Of a stretch of DNA of 64,000 nucleotides, positions 1-8,947 are shown in pieces. The DNA comes from Allofournierella massiliensis (GTDB lineage: Bacteria > Bacillota > Clostridia > Oscillospirales > Ruminococcaceae), in assembly GCF_004345265.1 (NCBI RefSeq), contig NZ_SLUM01000015.1, positions 1 through 64,000 of the forward strand, given 5' to 3'. The position numbers and the translations under genes are program-made. The first letter of the stretch is position 1. Each line of letters begins with the position of its first letter. A model generated the notes under the pieces. It did not search any database. It saw only the letters and a list, made by a program, of their open reading frames with translations, and had not been told where the DNA came from.

Positions 1-102
1 CAAGACACTCTCATTCTAACAGCTTAGGCAACGATACGGAAAAGACACGGCTGGCTGCCGTGCCTTAAACCGTAAATATATTGTAATAGGAGGATGTTAA
101 GT

Positions 103-801
103 ATGAAGATCATTTTATACCCAAAAGAACTATTGGAAATGGCCTGGCGCAAGGATAAAAAGCTCTATGTGGACGATGACGCAGCGGAACCGCCCAAGTG
201 CCTGCGTTGCGGCGCTGTCCTCGCTGCCCACCTTCCCATCAACGCGCTTAGTCGCTATGCAAATGTATATATCTGCGAGTCCTGCGGCATGGATGAAGCC
301 CTTCGGGATGCTGCCCGCAAGCCCATCCCCCTTGAGGAATGGGAGGCCATCAAACAAGGCTGGCTCCCCAAACCGGAAAAAGGCCGCATCTGCTGCTTGA
401 CCACAAATTGCACCTTTGAAGAGGTGTTCCAGCACACCTACACGCCGCCTATGCAGATCATCAAACGTCCCGTCAGTGAAGTTGTTTATTCTCGCTCGGA
501 TTATGACGGATACAAATGGTGGACGACTTGGCACAATGAGCGTGGACAAAAGCCGGCGCCGGAACTGGTAGCGGAAATCGACAAATTCCAAAACACTCTG
601 TTTAAGCTGCCGGCTTTTCGGACTTTGGACACCATGAAGCGGTTCTGCAGATATGCGCAGCCTACCAATGGAACGACAGAGTTCAACCTCTATTCTGAAA
701 CAGAGCATTTGTATATCTGGATCAGACTGATCACCCGTTTTCGGGATTACAATGTCTATGTCCATTATTACGACAAAAACGCTGTGGAGGGTACTCAGTA
801 A
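103..801 (+). CDS. Uncharacterised protein with a Cys4 zinc-ribbon-like motif
   Basis: A 232-residue protein of a family I do not recognise. Near the N-terminus two CxxC pairs (CLRC about residue 33 and CESC about residue 60) could bind one zinc ion. The rest is soluble with no membrane segment, and the C-terminal part is rich in aromatic residues. The ATG at 103 is preferred over the one at 94 because the GGAGG at 90-94 is then correctly spaced. It stands alone, followed by a hairpin terminator and then the two-component system. It is probably an accessory protein of the mobile element; no function can be assigned. Confidence 0.65.
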   Translation: MKIILYPKELLEMAWRKDKKLYVDDDAAEPPKCLRCGAVLAAHLPINALSRYANVYICESCGMDEALRDAARKPIPLEEWEAIKQGWLPKPEKGRICCLTTNCTFEEVFQHTYTPPMQIIKRPVSEVVYSRSDYDGYKWWTTWHNERGQKPAPELVAEIDKFQNTLFKLPAFRTLDTMKRFCRYAQPTNGTTEFNLYSETEHLYIWIRLITRFRDYNVYVHYYDKNAVEGTQ

Positions 802-843
802 ACAAAGGAAAAGCACAGCAAACCAGTTCTTGTTGTAACGGGG

Positions 844-887
844 CCGCAGGTTGGGACTTCCCAATCTGCGGTCTCCTTTTCTTCTTT
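844..887 (+). terminator. Rho-independent terminator
   Basis: CCGCAG plus TTGGG pairs with CCCAA plus CTGCGG around a short loop, followed by a T-rich run (TCTCCTTTTCTTCTTTT). It ends the transcript of the preceding gene. Confidence 0.75.
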
Positions 888-1008
888 TGGAATCACTTTG
901 TTGGACAATGATGAATGATACAGAGGCTTTCTCCGCTCCTTTCATCGTACTGAGTCGCTTGTTGCTATTTCTAATATGAGGTAAAATATTTTTCGGGATC
1001 TTATTTGT

Positions 1009-1046
1009 TGTGAGGTTTCTGTGACATTTGGTTGATACTCTATAAA
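1009..1046 (+). promoter_or_regulatory. Direct-repeat operator and promoter of the two-component system
   Basis: Two 11-bp direct repeats, TGTGAGGTTTC (1009-1019) and TGTGACATTTG (1020-1030), lie head to tail, one helical turn apart. They precede AT-rich -10 candidates (GATACT 1034-1039, TATAAA 1041-1046) and the ribosome site. This spacing is typical of OmpR/VanR-type regulator sites, and the same motif recurs before the ABC transporter genes, so autoregulation by the adjacent response regulator is inferred. Confidence 0.55.
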
Positions 1047-1065
1047 GGAAAGGATGTGAACGCAC

Positions 1066-1749
1066 ATGAAAATTTTAGTGGTTGAAGATGACCGCATTTT
1101 GAATACAACCCTTTGTTATAATTTGTCTGCCGCAGGCTATGAGGTCGCTACTGCCTTGACAAAAAGTGCTGCGGAACGTCTGTGCAAAAAACAGGAATAT
1201 GATTTGATTGTCCTTGACATCAATCTGCCGGACGGAAACGGATTTGATTTTTGCCGGGATATAAAAGAACGGCACCCGGACACAGCCGTTATTTTCCTCA
1301 CGGCAAACGATATGGAAAGCGATATGCTGAAAGGGTACGAGCTGGGGGCGGATGATTATGTGACAAAGCCCTTTCCCATGAGCGTATTTCAGAAAAAAGT
1401 ATCTGCTCTATTGGCCCGAATTAGAAAACAGTCTGGCGGCGATTGCTACAATGACGGCAATCTGTTTATCAATTTTTCGGAAATGTCCGCCACCCAGGGC
1501 GGGGAAAGCATTTCCTTTACGCCGATGGAATACCGGCTTTTGAAAGTGTTGACAAAAAATCCGCAGATTGTTTTGACCCGGCAGGTGCTATTGGAAAAGC
1601 TGTGGGATATTGACGGGAACTTTGTGGATGAACACGCTTTGACTTCAACCATCAGCCGGATAAGGACAAAAATCGAAAAACCAGATCAAGCCTATATCAA
1701 AACGGTTTACGGCATGGGTTATATGTGGATTGGGGGCGGTAGCAAATGA
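1066..1749 (+). CDS. OmpR-family response regulator
   Basis: A 227-residue two-domain transcription factor. The receiver domain has the acidic pair E7/D8/D9, the phosphoacceptor D51 in VLDINLPDG, and the conserved lysine in TKPF. The C-terminal half is an OmpR/PhoB winged helix (FTPMEYRLLKVL through VYGMGYMW). The stop overlaps the start of the histidine kinase by 4 bp, so the two are translationally coupled. It probably receives phosphate from that kinase and activates the downstream ABC transporter operon through the TGTGAnnTTT repeats. It resembles VanR/BceR-like regulators of Firmicutes; the inducing signal is unknown. Confidence 0.93.
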   Translation: MKILVVEDDRILNTTLCYNLSAAGYEVATALTKSAAERLCKKQEYDLIVLDINLPDGNGFDFCRDIKERHPDTAVIFLTANDMESDMLKGYELGADDYVTKPFPMSVFQKKVSALLARIRKQSGGDCYNDGNLFINFSEMSATQGGESISFTPMEYRLLKVLTKNPQIVLTRQVLLEKLWDIDGNFVDEHALTSTISRIRTKIEKPDQAYIKTVYGMGYMWIGGGSK

Positions 1750-2777
1750 GAACAGAAAAGCTCTCCGTTAATAAAGTATGTGTTGCCGTGTGCGCGGCAC
1801 TCTTTCTGCTTTCTGTAACTATGTCGTTGTCCATATATTTTTTGACACAAAATGTACTGGCGTTATATTGCGGATTGCTCTATATCATCTGCGTTGCCGG
1901 GTGTATGGCGGCTTTTCTTATTTTTGTGCGTCGGAAATTGACGTTGTTTTCCGACGCCTTGTGCAAGCTGCTTGACGATATGATGTCAGCAGATCAGGCT
2001 CCGCCGCAGTACACCGAGGAAGAAAACCTGTTTTATAAAATCCAGCACCGCCTTTCCCGGCTCTATGAAGTGCTGCGGGAAAGCAAAAGCAGCATTGCAA
2101 AGGAACGGGCCGACTTGCAGGAATTGATTTCGGATATATCCCATCAAGTCAAAACGCCGATTGCAAACCTGAAAATGCTGGACGCAACGCTGCTGGAACA
2201 AACGGTGACGCCGGAAAAGCAGAGAGAATTTCTTGTTGCTATGGATAGCCAGCTTGACAAGCTGGATTTTCTCATGCAGGCAATGATTAAAACTTCCCGG
2301 CTGGAAACCGGCGTGATTTCTTTGCAGCCACAGCCGCAGGCCATTTATGATACCCTTGCCGCCGCGCTGGGCGGTATTCTGCTGAACGCTGAACAGAAAA
2401 AAATCGCGGTCACAGTGGATTGCCCGGAAACGGTAATTGCGGCCCATGACCGAAAATGGACAACCGAAGCCCTGTTCAACATTCTGGATAATGCGGTGAA
2501 GTACACACCAGAGGGCGGGAAAGTCCATGTGGCTGTTGTGTGTTGGGAAATGTATGTGAAGATTGATATTTCTGATACCGGCATTGGTATTCCTGAACAA
2601 CATCAAGGAACGATTTTCAAGCGTTTCTATCGTGAAAGCAGCGTACATGACGCCCCCGGTATTGGGATTGGTCTGTATCTGGCCCGTGAAATTATCACCC
2701 GGCAAGGCGGCTTTATCCGCGTATCTTCGGAACTCGGCACCGGCTCCACTTTCTCTGTGTTCCTGCCTCACTCTTGA
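1746..2777 (+). CDS. Membrane sensor histidine kinase (intramembrane-sensing type)
   Basis: A 343-residue kinase. Two membrane segments (about residues 11-33 and 38-60) are separated by only a few residues, so there is almost no external sensor domain. That is the layout of BceS-like kinases, which sense through their partner ABC transporter. The DHp helix carries the phosphorylated histidine H133 in DISHQVKTP. The ATPase domain shows the N box (NILDNAVKYTPEGG), G1 (DTGIGIPE) and G2 (GIGIGLYLAREI). The 3' end overlaps a palindromic sequence that may control the following operon. Its partner is the overlapping upstream response regulator. Confidence 0.92.
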   Translation: MRTEKLSVNKVCVAVCAALFLLSVTMSLSIYFLTQNVLALYCGLLYIICVAGCMAAFLIFVRRKLTLFSDALCKLLDDMMSADQAPPQYTEEENLFYKIQHRLSRLYEVLRESKSSIAKERADLQELISDISHQVKTPIANLKMLDATLLEQTVTPEKQREFLVAMDSQLDKLDFLMQAMIKTSRLETGVISLQPQPQAIYDTLAAALGGILLNAEQKKIAVTVDCPETVIAAHDRKWTTEALFNILDNAVKYTPEGGKVHVAVVCWEMYVKIDISDTGIGIPEQHQGTIFKRFYRESSVHDAPGIGIGLYLAREIITRQGGFIRVSSELGTGSTFSVFLPHS

Positions 2778-2803
2778 AATGTCACAGGATTGTGACATTT
2801 CAA
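2774..2803. promoter_or_regulatory. Palindromic operator-like site
   Basis: TTGAAATGTCACA and TGTGACATTTCAA are perfect 13-bp inverted arms around GGAT, overlapping the kinase stop codon. Each arm contains the TGTGACATTT word found in the two promoters of this cluster. It may bind the response regulator, or form a hairpin in the mRNA. Confidence 0.45.
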
Positions 2804-2832
2804 GGCGTTTTAAGGGGAAATTCAAGAACCGC

Positions 2833-2865
2833 CGTGACATTTCTGTGAGGATTGCGTTTTACAAT
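2833..2865 (+). promoter_or_regulatory. Direct-repeat operator and -10 of the ABC transporter operon
   Basis: CGTGACATTTC (2833-2843) is followed directly by TGTGAGGATTG (2844-2854), an 11-bp spaced repeat like that at 1009-1030. A TACAAT -10 box follows at 2860-2865, about 30 bp before the ABC ATPase start. A regulated promoter for the transporter genes is inferred. Confidence 0.5.
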
Positions 2866-2896
2866 GGAACCATCAAAAAGAAAGGTGGTAGAACTT

Positions 2897-3562
2897 ATGC
2901 CTATTTTACAGACAACAGATTTGAAAAAATACTATGGTGAAGAACCCAACATTACAAAGGCGCTGGACGGCGTTTCCCTTTCGGTGGAACACGGGGAATT
3001 TGTCGCCATTGTCGGCACATCCGGCAGCGGCAAATCCACGCTGCTGAACATGATCGGCGGATTGGATGTTCCTACTTCCGGCAAGGTCATTGTGGATGGA
3101 AAAGACCTGTCCACCCTGAAAGACGAGCAGCTTACCATTTTCCGCAGACGGAAAATCGGCTTTATCTTTCAGAACTACAATCTTGTTCCCGTCCTCAATG
3201 TCTATGAAAACATTGTTCTGCCGGTGGAATTGGACGGCGATCAGGTGGACAAAAACTATATGCAGGAAGTTGTTCGGATGTTGGGCCTGGAAGATAGGCT
3301 GAACAATATGCCGAATAATCTCTCCGGCGGCCAGCAGCAGCGCGTGGCGATTGCACGCGCTCTGGTATCGAAACCGGCGATTGTTTTGGCGGACGAGCCG
3401 ACGGGCAACCTCGACAGCCGGACGAGCAGTGATGTTCTTGGCCTGCTGAAAGTAAGCAGCCAGAAATTCCACCAGACCCTTGTAATGATTACCCATAACG
3501 ACGAGATCGCCCAGCTTGCAGATCGGATTATCCGTATTGAGGATGGGAAAATTTCTGAATGA
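2897..3562 (+). CDS. ABC transporter ATP-binding protein (MacB/LolD type)
   Basis: A 221-residue ATPase with Walker [11 protein letters not shown] loop [16 protein letters not shown], signature LSGGQQQR, Walker [13 protein letters not shown] and switch histidine in MITHND. This subfamily pairs with FtsX-type permeases, and the permease gene begins 13 bp downstream. ATG 2897 follows AAAGGTGG; an in-frame ATG at 2852 lies inside the promoter region and is not preferred. Together with the two-component system it probably forms a detoxification module for peptide or cell-wall antibiotics, by analogy with BceAB; the substrate is not shown by sequence. Confidence 0.93.
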   Translation: MPILQTTDLKKYYGEEPNITKALDGVSLSVEHGEFVAIVGTSGSGKSTLLNMIGGLDVPTSGKVIVDGKDLSTLKDEQLTIFRRRKIGFIFQNYNLVPVLNVYENIVLPVELDGDQVDKNYMQEVVRMLGLEDRLNNMPNNLSGGQQQRVAIARALVSKPAIVLADEPTGNLDSRTSSDVLGLLKVSSQKFHQTLVMITHNDEIAQLADRIIRIEDGKISE

Positions 3563-3575
3563 GGGGGTGTTGAAA

Positions 3576-6149
3576 ATGAACGATATTTTATTTGGCAACA
3601 ATAACAGACCCATTATTAAGAAATTGTCCAGGCGGTACTTTAAGGCCAGCAAAAGCAGGAATATCATTGCTATTGTTGCCATTATTCTTACAACCGTCTT
3701 GTTCACAACTATCTTCACACTGGGTTCCGGTTTAATTGATACGGTACAAGACCAAAATATCCGAAAGATGGGCGGGGACGGTCAAGCTGTTCTCAACTAC
3801 ATTAGTGACGAAGTTTTTGATGATGTAAAGGGCAACGAATTGATTGACCGGATTGCCTATACAAAGGCGGTTTCTTACCATCTTAACAATCCGGGGCTTG
3901 CCAAATGGCGTTCTGATATGTGGTATATGGATGATACCGCATTGGAATTTGCCAGATACGAGCCGACAACAGGACACCGCCCCGAAGCTGAAAATGAGAT
4001 CATAGCCGACACAAAGACATTAGAGGCATTGGGGGTTCCGGCTGAAATCGGCGCGACAGTCACCCTTGATTATGAAATCAAGGGCAAGGAGTACACAACT
4101 GATTTTACGCTGTGCGGCTTTTGGGAAACAGACAGCCTAAGTAATATCGGGCGTATTATCGTATCGAAAGCCTTTATAGATAGCCATGCCGACTTACTCA
4201 CCTATACCTATCCTGTGGACAATGATTATTCTGGCATTGTGACGGCGTATATCATGTTCCGTGGCAGCGGCTCCGTAGAAGAAAAATTGCAGCAGCTCCT
4301 TACAGAAACCGGCTACACCTGTGACACGCTTGGAGGACAGCCCACAGACGAAAACTATATTGTCGCCCGTGTCAGTCCCGCTTATCAAAGCAGCCCTATC
4401 AGTGAAAATTCCGCCCTGTTTATTGCCGGTATTGTGGGAATACTCGCGATTATGGCAACAGGCTATTTGATTATCTACAATATTTTTCAAATTTCTGTTA
4501 TTCAAGATATTCAGTCCTACGGGCAGCTTAAAACCTTGGGAACCACGAGGCGGCAGATCAAAAAGATTATCAACAAACAGGCCCTGCTTCTGTCTGCGGT
4601 AGGTATCCCCATTGGCCTGATTATCGGCTTTTTTATTGGCCGCGCTTTAGTTCCGGCTCTGATGAACGGCACAACTTATACTTCCGACGCTGGCGTTGTG
4701 GTGACAGTAAATCCGCTGATATTCATTGGCTCGGCTATCTTTGCTTTTGTTACTGTTTCTATCAGTGTGCGAAAACCGGCTAAGATCGCAGGTGCAATCT
4801 CACCGATTGAAGCTATCCGCTACACAGAAAATGACGCAGGCGCATTTCAAACAAAGAACCGTCTGGCTGTAAAAAAATCAACCAGCGGCGCAAAAATTCA
4901 TCGGATGGCCTTGGCAAATTTGGGGAGAAATCGAAAACGAACGATCCTTGTAATCGTGTCTATGACATTGAGCCTGGTACTGTTTAACACCGTATTTACT
5001 CTATCCAGTGGCTTTGATATTGATAAGTATGTTGAGAAGTTCTTAAACAAGGATTTTATCATTTCTTCTGCGGACTATTTCAACTATAACTTCGCCCGCA
5101 GCGAAACATACTTGTCCGAAACCTTTATCAATGCTGTCCAACAACAGGACGCCTACGAGGATGGCGGCAGACTATATTCCAGCAAGGTGACAGAAGAAAG
5201 ATTTTCTGCTGAAACAGACGCCGTAACAAATTACAACAAGGACGAATATGGAAATCCTCTTATTGCTCTGTATGGGGCAGACGATTTTCTTCTAAGCTCG
5301 ATGGATGTAGTCGAGGGCGAAATTGATTGGGAAGCTCTTAAAACGGGAAAATACACGCTGTACGCGCTTACAATGGATGACAATGGGAATATAATTGACA
5401 ATCCATCCGTCCATGTCGGAGATACGATCACCTTTCATCATTGGAAGATGAACGGGTTAGCCGGTACACTGGATAACAGCTTTGACCTTACCGTTATGGC
5501 AAAAGTTCTTATCAATGAAAATACCGATACAGAACGAAACACGGGCGCGGCACGTTTTTATTTGCCCACAGAACAGTTCAAGCCGCTCTGCCTCAATCTC
5601 CTTTTGGTAAGTTTTCCATTCAATGTTAAGGACGGAATGGACAGCGACATGAGCAGCTTTCTAAGCAACTATGTGGAAAACATTGAGCCGAGCATGGACT
5701 ATGAATCGAAAGAAACTTACGTTCAGTCTTTTCATAGCATGACATCTCTTATTATTACAATCGGCGGTGCTTTAAGCGTTATTATCGGTCTGATCGGCAT
5801 AGTCAATTTCATCAATTCGGTATTGACAAGCATTATCACGCGGCAAAAAGAATTTGCTATGCTACAAAGTATTGGCATGACAGGCAGACAGCTCAAGCAG
5901 ATGTTGTCCTATGAGGGGTTGTATTATGCTTTGGGAACAATTATAGCCTCGTTGATCGTTGGGGTGCTGTTCTCCCTCGTTATTGTGCAGGCGGTAGCAA
6001 GCAGCTTTTGGTTCTTTACCTATCACTTTGTAATTTGGCCGATGTTGATTGTTTATCCGTTCCTTATTTGTTTAACGGTGATTATCCCCACAATTCTTTA
6101 TCGACAGTTTGCCAAAAGCAGCATTATTGAAAGGCTTCATCAAAACTAA
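3576..6149 (+). CDS. FtsX-type ABC transporter permease
   Basis: An 857-residue membrane protein. Segment 1 (about residues 28-52) is followed by an external domain and then an FtsX domain (about 255-400) with three hydrophobic segments. A second membrane anchor (about 450-475) leads to a second external domain and a C-terminal FtsX domain (about 725-850). Two copies of the anchor-external-FtsX unit make it a tandem permease, unlike the ten-segment BceB with one external loop. The start ATG 3576 follows GAGGGGGTG. It works with the preceding ATPase and is probably controlled by the upstream two-component system. Nisin/bacitracin-like peptides are plausible substrates by family analogy only. 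Confidence 0.88.
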   Translation: MNDILFGNNNRPIIKKLSRRYFKASKSRNIIAIVAIILTTVLFTTIFTLGSGLIDTVQDQNIRKMGGDGQAVLNYISDEVFDDVKGNELIDRIAYTKAVSYHLNNPGLAKWRSDMWYMDDTALEFARYEPTTGHRPEAENEIIADTKTLEALGVPAEIGATVTLDYEIKGKEYTTDFTLCGFWETDSLSNIGRIIVSKAFIDSHADLLTYTYPVDNDYSGIVTAYIMFRGSGSVEEKLQQLLTETGYTCDTLGGQPTDENYIVARVSPAYQSSPISENSALFIAGIVGILAIMATGYLIIYNIFQISVIQDIQSYGQLKTLGTTRRQIKKIINKQALLLSAVGIPIGLIIGFFIGRALVPALMNGTTYTSDAGVVVTVNPLIFIGSAIFAFVTVSISVRKPAKIAGAISPIEAIRYTENDAGAFQTKNRLAVKKSTSGAKIHRMALANLGRNRKRTILVIVSMTLSLVLFNTVFTLSSGFDIDKYVEKFLNKDFIISSADYFNYNFARSETYLSETFINAVQQQDAYEDGGRLYSSKVTEERFSAETDAVTNYNKDEYGNPLIALYGADDFLLSSMDVVEGEIDWEALKTGKYTLYALTMDDNGNIIDNPSVHVGDTITFHHWKMNGLAGTLDNSFDLTVMAKVLINENTDTERNTGAARFYLPTEQFKPLCLNLLLVSFPFNVKDGMDSDMSSFLSNYVENIEPSMDYESKETYVQSFHSMTSLIITIGGALSVIIGLIGIVNFINSVLTSIITRQKEFAMLQSIGMTGRQLKQMLSYEGLYYALGTIIASLIVGVLFSLVIVQAVASSFWFFTYHFVIWPMLIVYPFLICLTVIIPTILYRQFAKSSIIERLHQN

Positions 6150-6566
6150 ACCTGCACTCTACGCATTTAGGCGGGTAAAAGCCCCGCCATTTCAAGGCTT
6201 TTTCCGCATGGCTTGTGGGGAGGCTTTGATGCTGCCCCGCAGCCAGCGGTCAGGCCGGCATCTTTGCAACGACCAGCTCCGTGGGCTGGGCGTAGGGGGC
6301 ATATCGACGAGCAGGCAGCCACAGCCCTGACACACCAGTTTTCGGTAGAAATGCTGAGCCGCCTCATTGGCCCAGGTGGAGATTGGTGCCACGCCGTAGC
6401 TTTGCCAGCTCGTGCCCGGCCTTCCAGCACCTGAGTTCACTCGGCTCCAGGACTGGTCCAATTTCCGGTGGAAGACCACCCTCTGGCGGGCTATGGCCTC
6501 CATAAGCAGTGAGAAAGGCATCGGCCATATCGACAGCCATCACTGCTCAGATACAAATCTCTGCTG
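6150..6566. other. Gene-free GC-rich stretch, possibly decayed coding DNA
   Basis: About 400 bp with no convincing gene. Several short overlapping reading frames on the minus strand (6167-6521) give protein-like but frame-switching segments, suggesting a decayed gene. I cannot assign it to a family. Confidence 0.35.
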
Positions 6567-7046
6567 ATGCTGTTTTGTGTATTTTCCGGACGCCGTATTT
6601 TGGAGGAAAAAATTTTTTGGCCGGGCGAAGTTATTGGAGGGAGGGATAGTATAGGGAAGCTGTTCATATTATCAGTTGCAGATGATGATGAAACCGTGGA
6701 GAAGATTATGGCGCTCATAGAGTCAACAGAACTGGTCAAATATGCAGATGTTCCCTCCGCACTCCTGTGCTACAAGGGCTTGCGCATCGACATCATGTGC
6801 CGTCAAGTATTTTGGCAAGAAAAATCTATCGAACTAACTCCCATGGAGTTCGATGTATTTCAGTTGCTTGCTCGACATCCTAGACGGGTGTTTTCCCAAA
6901 GGGAGATCTATGAGTTTGTCGCCCCGGATTCCTTTGAAAGCAGTTGGACGGGAATCACCAGTATCGTTTACAAATTGCGCCATAAACTAAACGCTGACTT
7001 CATCCAAACCGTGTATGGAAAAGGATACAGATTTGTGCCGCCGTGA
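6567..7046 (+). CDS. Winged-helix regulator with OmpR-type output domain and no receiver
   Basis: Up to 159 residues. The C-terminal 90 are a clear OmpR/PhoB DNA-binding domain (ELTPMEFDVFQLLARHP through VYGKGYRFVPP). The N-terminal part contains a remnant-like stretch (LFILSVADDDETVEKIMALI) but no aspartate/lysine receiver motifs, so phosphorylation control is unlikely. The true start is uncertain: ATG 6567 lacks a good ribosome site, while a strong GGAGGGAGGG at 6637-6646 suggests a later non-ATG start. A shorter relative is encoded at 15051-15356. A bidirectional terminator follows. Confidence 0.7.
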   Translation: MLFCVFSGRRILEEKIFWPGEVIGGRDSIGKLFILSVADDDETVEKIMALIESTELVKYADVPSALLCYKGLRIDIMCRQVFWQEKSIELTPMEFDVFQLLARHPRRVFSQREIYEFVAPDSFESSWTGITSIVYKLRHKLNADFIQTVYGKGYRFVPP

Positions 7047-7109
7047 CATCATCGTAAAATGTTTAAATGGGGATCTTTAAGCCAGAGGCTCCCTGTTTGA
7101 ATCCACGGG

Positions 7110-7147
7110 AAAGGCCCCGAGATCGAAAAAAGGTCTCGGAGCCTTTC
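7110..7147. terminator. Bidirectional terminator
   Basis: AAAGGCCCCGAGATC pairs with GGTCTCGGAGCCTTT (one mismatch) around a short A-rich loop. It lies between two converging genes and can serve both. Confidence 0.8.
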
Positions 7148-7155
7148 TCATAAAC

Positions 7156-7338
7156 TCAAATCCGGAACAGTTTGATCGCCCGAATCAGCGTGATGCACTG
7201 CTCCTGATACAGATCCTCGTCCAGCCGGTCATCAATCACGGAGTATTTAAGCAGCAAAGGCTGATACATATTCAAAATATCAGCGATTGATTTAGGATCA
7301 CCCTGCTTTGCCCGAAGCAGTAGTTGTTCAAAATTCAT
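7156..7338 (-). CDS. Tn916 Orf8-like helix-turn-helix protein
   Basis: A 60-residue protein (starting MNFEQLLLRAKQGD) with the helix-turn-helix pattern seen in the small Orf8-type proteins of Tn916-family elements: AKQGDPKSIADILNMYQPLLLKYS, then the D-EDLYQE segment typical of sigma-70 region 2. The start overlaps the end of the upstream sigma-like gene by 11 bp, as in Tn916, giving translational coupling. In Tn916 the next genes would be orf10, xis and int, but here a terminator and a converging gene follow, so this is the truncated end of a Tn916-like module. Confidence 0.75.
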   Translation of the reverse strand: MNFEQLLLRAKQGDPKSIADILNMYQPLLLKYSVIDDRLDEDLYQEQCITLIRAIKLFRI

Positions 7339-7741
7339 TTCGTCCACCTCCCTCGATGCTTTTTCTAAGTTTTCGGATGGCTCGGTAGTAGACTGCGGCG
7401 GCACCTTTATAGGTCAACCCCAATCTTGCACCAATCACCTCAAAAGGGCAGTTGTCTAAAACATGCGACAGGAATACATATCGCTCTCGCTCATTCAGCC
7501 GCTTGAGCGCATAAAAGAGCACACTACTTTCGATCATGTCCCATAGGGGAAGATGCTTTGCAACTTCCTCCTCTAAAGTCTGGCCCGTAGTATAGATCGT
7601 ATCTGTCGGTATTTCACGGTCACTGTACTGGTTGCGCGCGTTCAGGTAGTCGCGCCGTGTATGTTTTACTGCCTGGATTAAGTAACCTGTAAATCTGATT
7701 TGTAGTTCTTCTTCTATTTGTCCATTATTTCGATACCACAT
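7328..7741 (-). CDS. Tn916 Orf7-like sigma-70 family regulator
   Basis: A 137-residue protein with a sigma region 4-like C-terminus (LNERERYVFLSHVLDNCPFEVIGARLGLTYKGAAAVYYRAIRKLRKS). Orf7 of Tn916 is the known relative and influences transcription of the element's excision and transfer genes. The start is the ATG at 7741 (MWYRNNG) because GGAGG lies just upstream; a longer frame to 7765 overlaps an inverted repeat. It overlaps the following orf8-like gene. Confidence 0.8.
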   Translation of the reverse strand: MWYRNNGQIEEELQIRFTGYLIQAVKHTRRDYLNARNQYSDREIPTDTIYTTGQTLEEEVAKHLPLWDMIESSVLFYALKRLNERERYVFLSHVLDNCPFEVIGARLGLTYKGAAAVYYRAIRKLRKSIEGGGRNEF

Positions 7742-7759
7742 GGTCTTGTCCTCCAAATT

Positions 7760-7787
7760 GTTCAAGAAATTTCAGAAGATCTTGAAC
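7760..7787 (-). promoter_or_regulatory. Inverted repeat in the leader of the sigma-like gene
   Basis: GTTCAAGA and TCTTGAAC arms around 12 bases, immediately upstream of the ribosome site of the gene starting at 7741. It could be an operator or a hairpin limiting translation. Short, so tentative. Confidence 0.35.
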
Positions 7788-8210
7788 TTTTGGAGGTGAC
7801 CGGCACCGTGTTAATGGGCGTCTTTGCTTTCTATATAAAGCAACACAGCCGGCTACACACCTCGAAGGTGAGCAGTCGGCTGCGTGATGCACATAAAGAA
7901 GTCCGTCACGACTTCCGACGCCCGCAGGAGGAGGTTTATCGCTTGTCTTGCGATGTTCCCGCCCCATCCTCCGAGAAGGGCGGCGAAAGAACCATTTTCG
8001 ATAGTAAACTGTGTGTCGAAATGTAAGCAGATGGGCGACGAACCTTTTTATGTGCATGGTTTTCAAACTCTCCATGCGCATCTGGCTCCTTGCCATCTGA
8101 ACCGCACTTTGCACACGAACCTGCTGTGCCCATCAATGTGAGCGGCAGGTATGCCAATGATCCAGTTCAGTAATTCGATTTTTGTAGTTTTTTGTCGGAA
8201 GATAAATTAA
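7788..8210. other. Stretch without a supported gene, with a hairpin
   Basis: No reading frame here has a convincing start and family match. A strong inverted repeat at 7848-7883 (CAGCCG...CGGCTG with further pairing) could terminate transcription. In Tn916-family elements the divergent regulator orf9 normally sits between orf6 and orf7; it is not visible here. A minus-strand frame at 7936-8157 gives a Cys-containing 73-residue peptide that I cannot confirm as a gene. Confidence 0.35.
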
Positions 8211-8243
8211 AAGGCGGCCCCATCCATTCAGGAATAAGGCCGC
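8211..8243 (-). terminator. Attenuator-like terminator after a leader peptide
   Basis: On the minus strand AGGCGGCC and GGCCGCCT form an 8-bp GC stem followed by TTTTAATTT. It begins directly at the stop codon of a 15-residue ORF, the arrangement of translation-controlled attenuators. Confidence 0.6.
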
Positions 8244-8291
8244 CTAAAGTAACTTGAAGTTTCCTCTGCTATTTCGGTTTTTAGTTTTCAT
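8244..8291 (-). CDS. Short leader peptide ORF (15 residues)
   Basis: ATG at 8291 follows an excellent GGGAGGAA ribosome site and encodes MKTKNRNSRGNFKLL, then stops exactly at the base of a terminator hairpin. This layout matches leader peptides that control antibiotic-resistance genes by ribosome stalling. No resistance gene follows on this strand, so the leader appears to be an orphan left by deletion. The coding call rests on the ribosome site and position, not homology. Confidence 0.5.
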   Translation of the reverse strand: MKTKNRNSRGNFKLL

Positions 8292-8723
8292 ACACATTCC
8301 TCCCTTTCACTCGAATACAGTCTGTGCAGATCAGAGATTTATTTTTATTGTAGTAGGCAAATCTGACCAAATTCTGATTCAATTATCACTGTTTCCATCT
8401 TAATTCCAGTTTTTTGACTCATGAAGAAAGTGCGATCCCCATTGATAGACAACGGTATATGTTCCTGTTTGGCGATATGTACTGCAAACGAGACTGGTAC
8501 TTTCCTTATTTTGTTGAATGGCGGCTCCCTCCTAAAGCCGCCAATCTCGCCAGCGTCAGGGCGTCGTCAGTTTGAGGGGAAAAAGAACGGCGGCCTTGTT
8601 TTTCTCAAAACCGCCACTGGAGGATGATGTAAAATTGACGCACGAAAGCAACCTGCCCGCAACGGTTTTTTTCTTTCCCCGTCAGGCGGGGCAGGCTGTT
8701 ATCGTGTATGGAGATAAAAAGAA
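8292..8723. other. Gene-free stretch with several GC-rich hairpins
   Basis: About 430 bp with no supported gene. It contains hairpins such as GGCGGCT...AGCCGCC (about 8519-8543) and CCTGCCCG...CGGGGCAGG (about 8650-8697). The left part holds the probable promoter region of the minus-strand leader peptide. Plus-strand frames across it are short and lack ribosome sites. Confidence 0.4.
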
Positions 8724-8763
8724 GCCGATAACCACAAGAAGAACAACCTTGTGAGTTATCGGC
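8724..8763. terminator. Terminator at the 3' end of the KTR gene
   Basis: GCCGATAACCACAAG and CTTGTGAGTTATCGGC are long, almost perfect inverted arms. The right arm overlaps the last codons of the minus-strand gene ending at 8756; an A-rich/T-rich flank is present. Confidence 0.7.
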
Positions 8764-8947
8764 TCTGCGTCTGTGCGTCTGGCTCTTTGATAACGGTTAT
8801 ATTTAGTTGACGGACTGCGATCAGTGTTTCATGCTTACATTTCGGACAGTACAGCGGGAAGTTTTCAAGTATAGTATCCTCTCGAAGTTTTATTCGTGTT
8901 TTATTTCCACATACAGGGCATAACGCCCATTTTGTATTTTTACTCAA
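8756..8947 (-). CDS. Cysteine-rich KTR protein (Tn916 Orf6-like)
   Basis: A 63-residue protein with two CxxC pairs (CPVCGNKTRIKLRED and CPKCKHET), characteristic of the cysteine-rich KTR family found beside resistance genes in Tn916-like and other Firmicutes elements; probably binds zinc. I chose the TTG start at 8947 because GGAGG lies 8 bases upstream and the product then begins like other family members (SKNTKWALCPVC). The start overlaps the end of the M23 peptidase gene by 8 bp, so it is now in that gene's transcript. The exact role of the family is unknown. Confidence 0.8.
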   Translation of the reverse strand: MSKNTKWALCPVCGNKTRIKLREDTILENFPLYCPKCKHETLIAVRQLNITVIKEPDAQTQSR

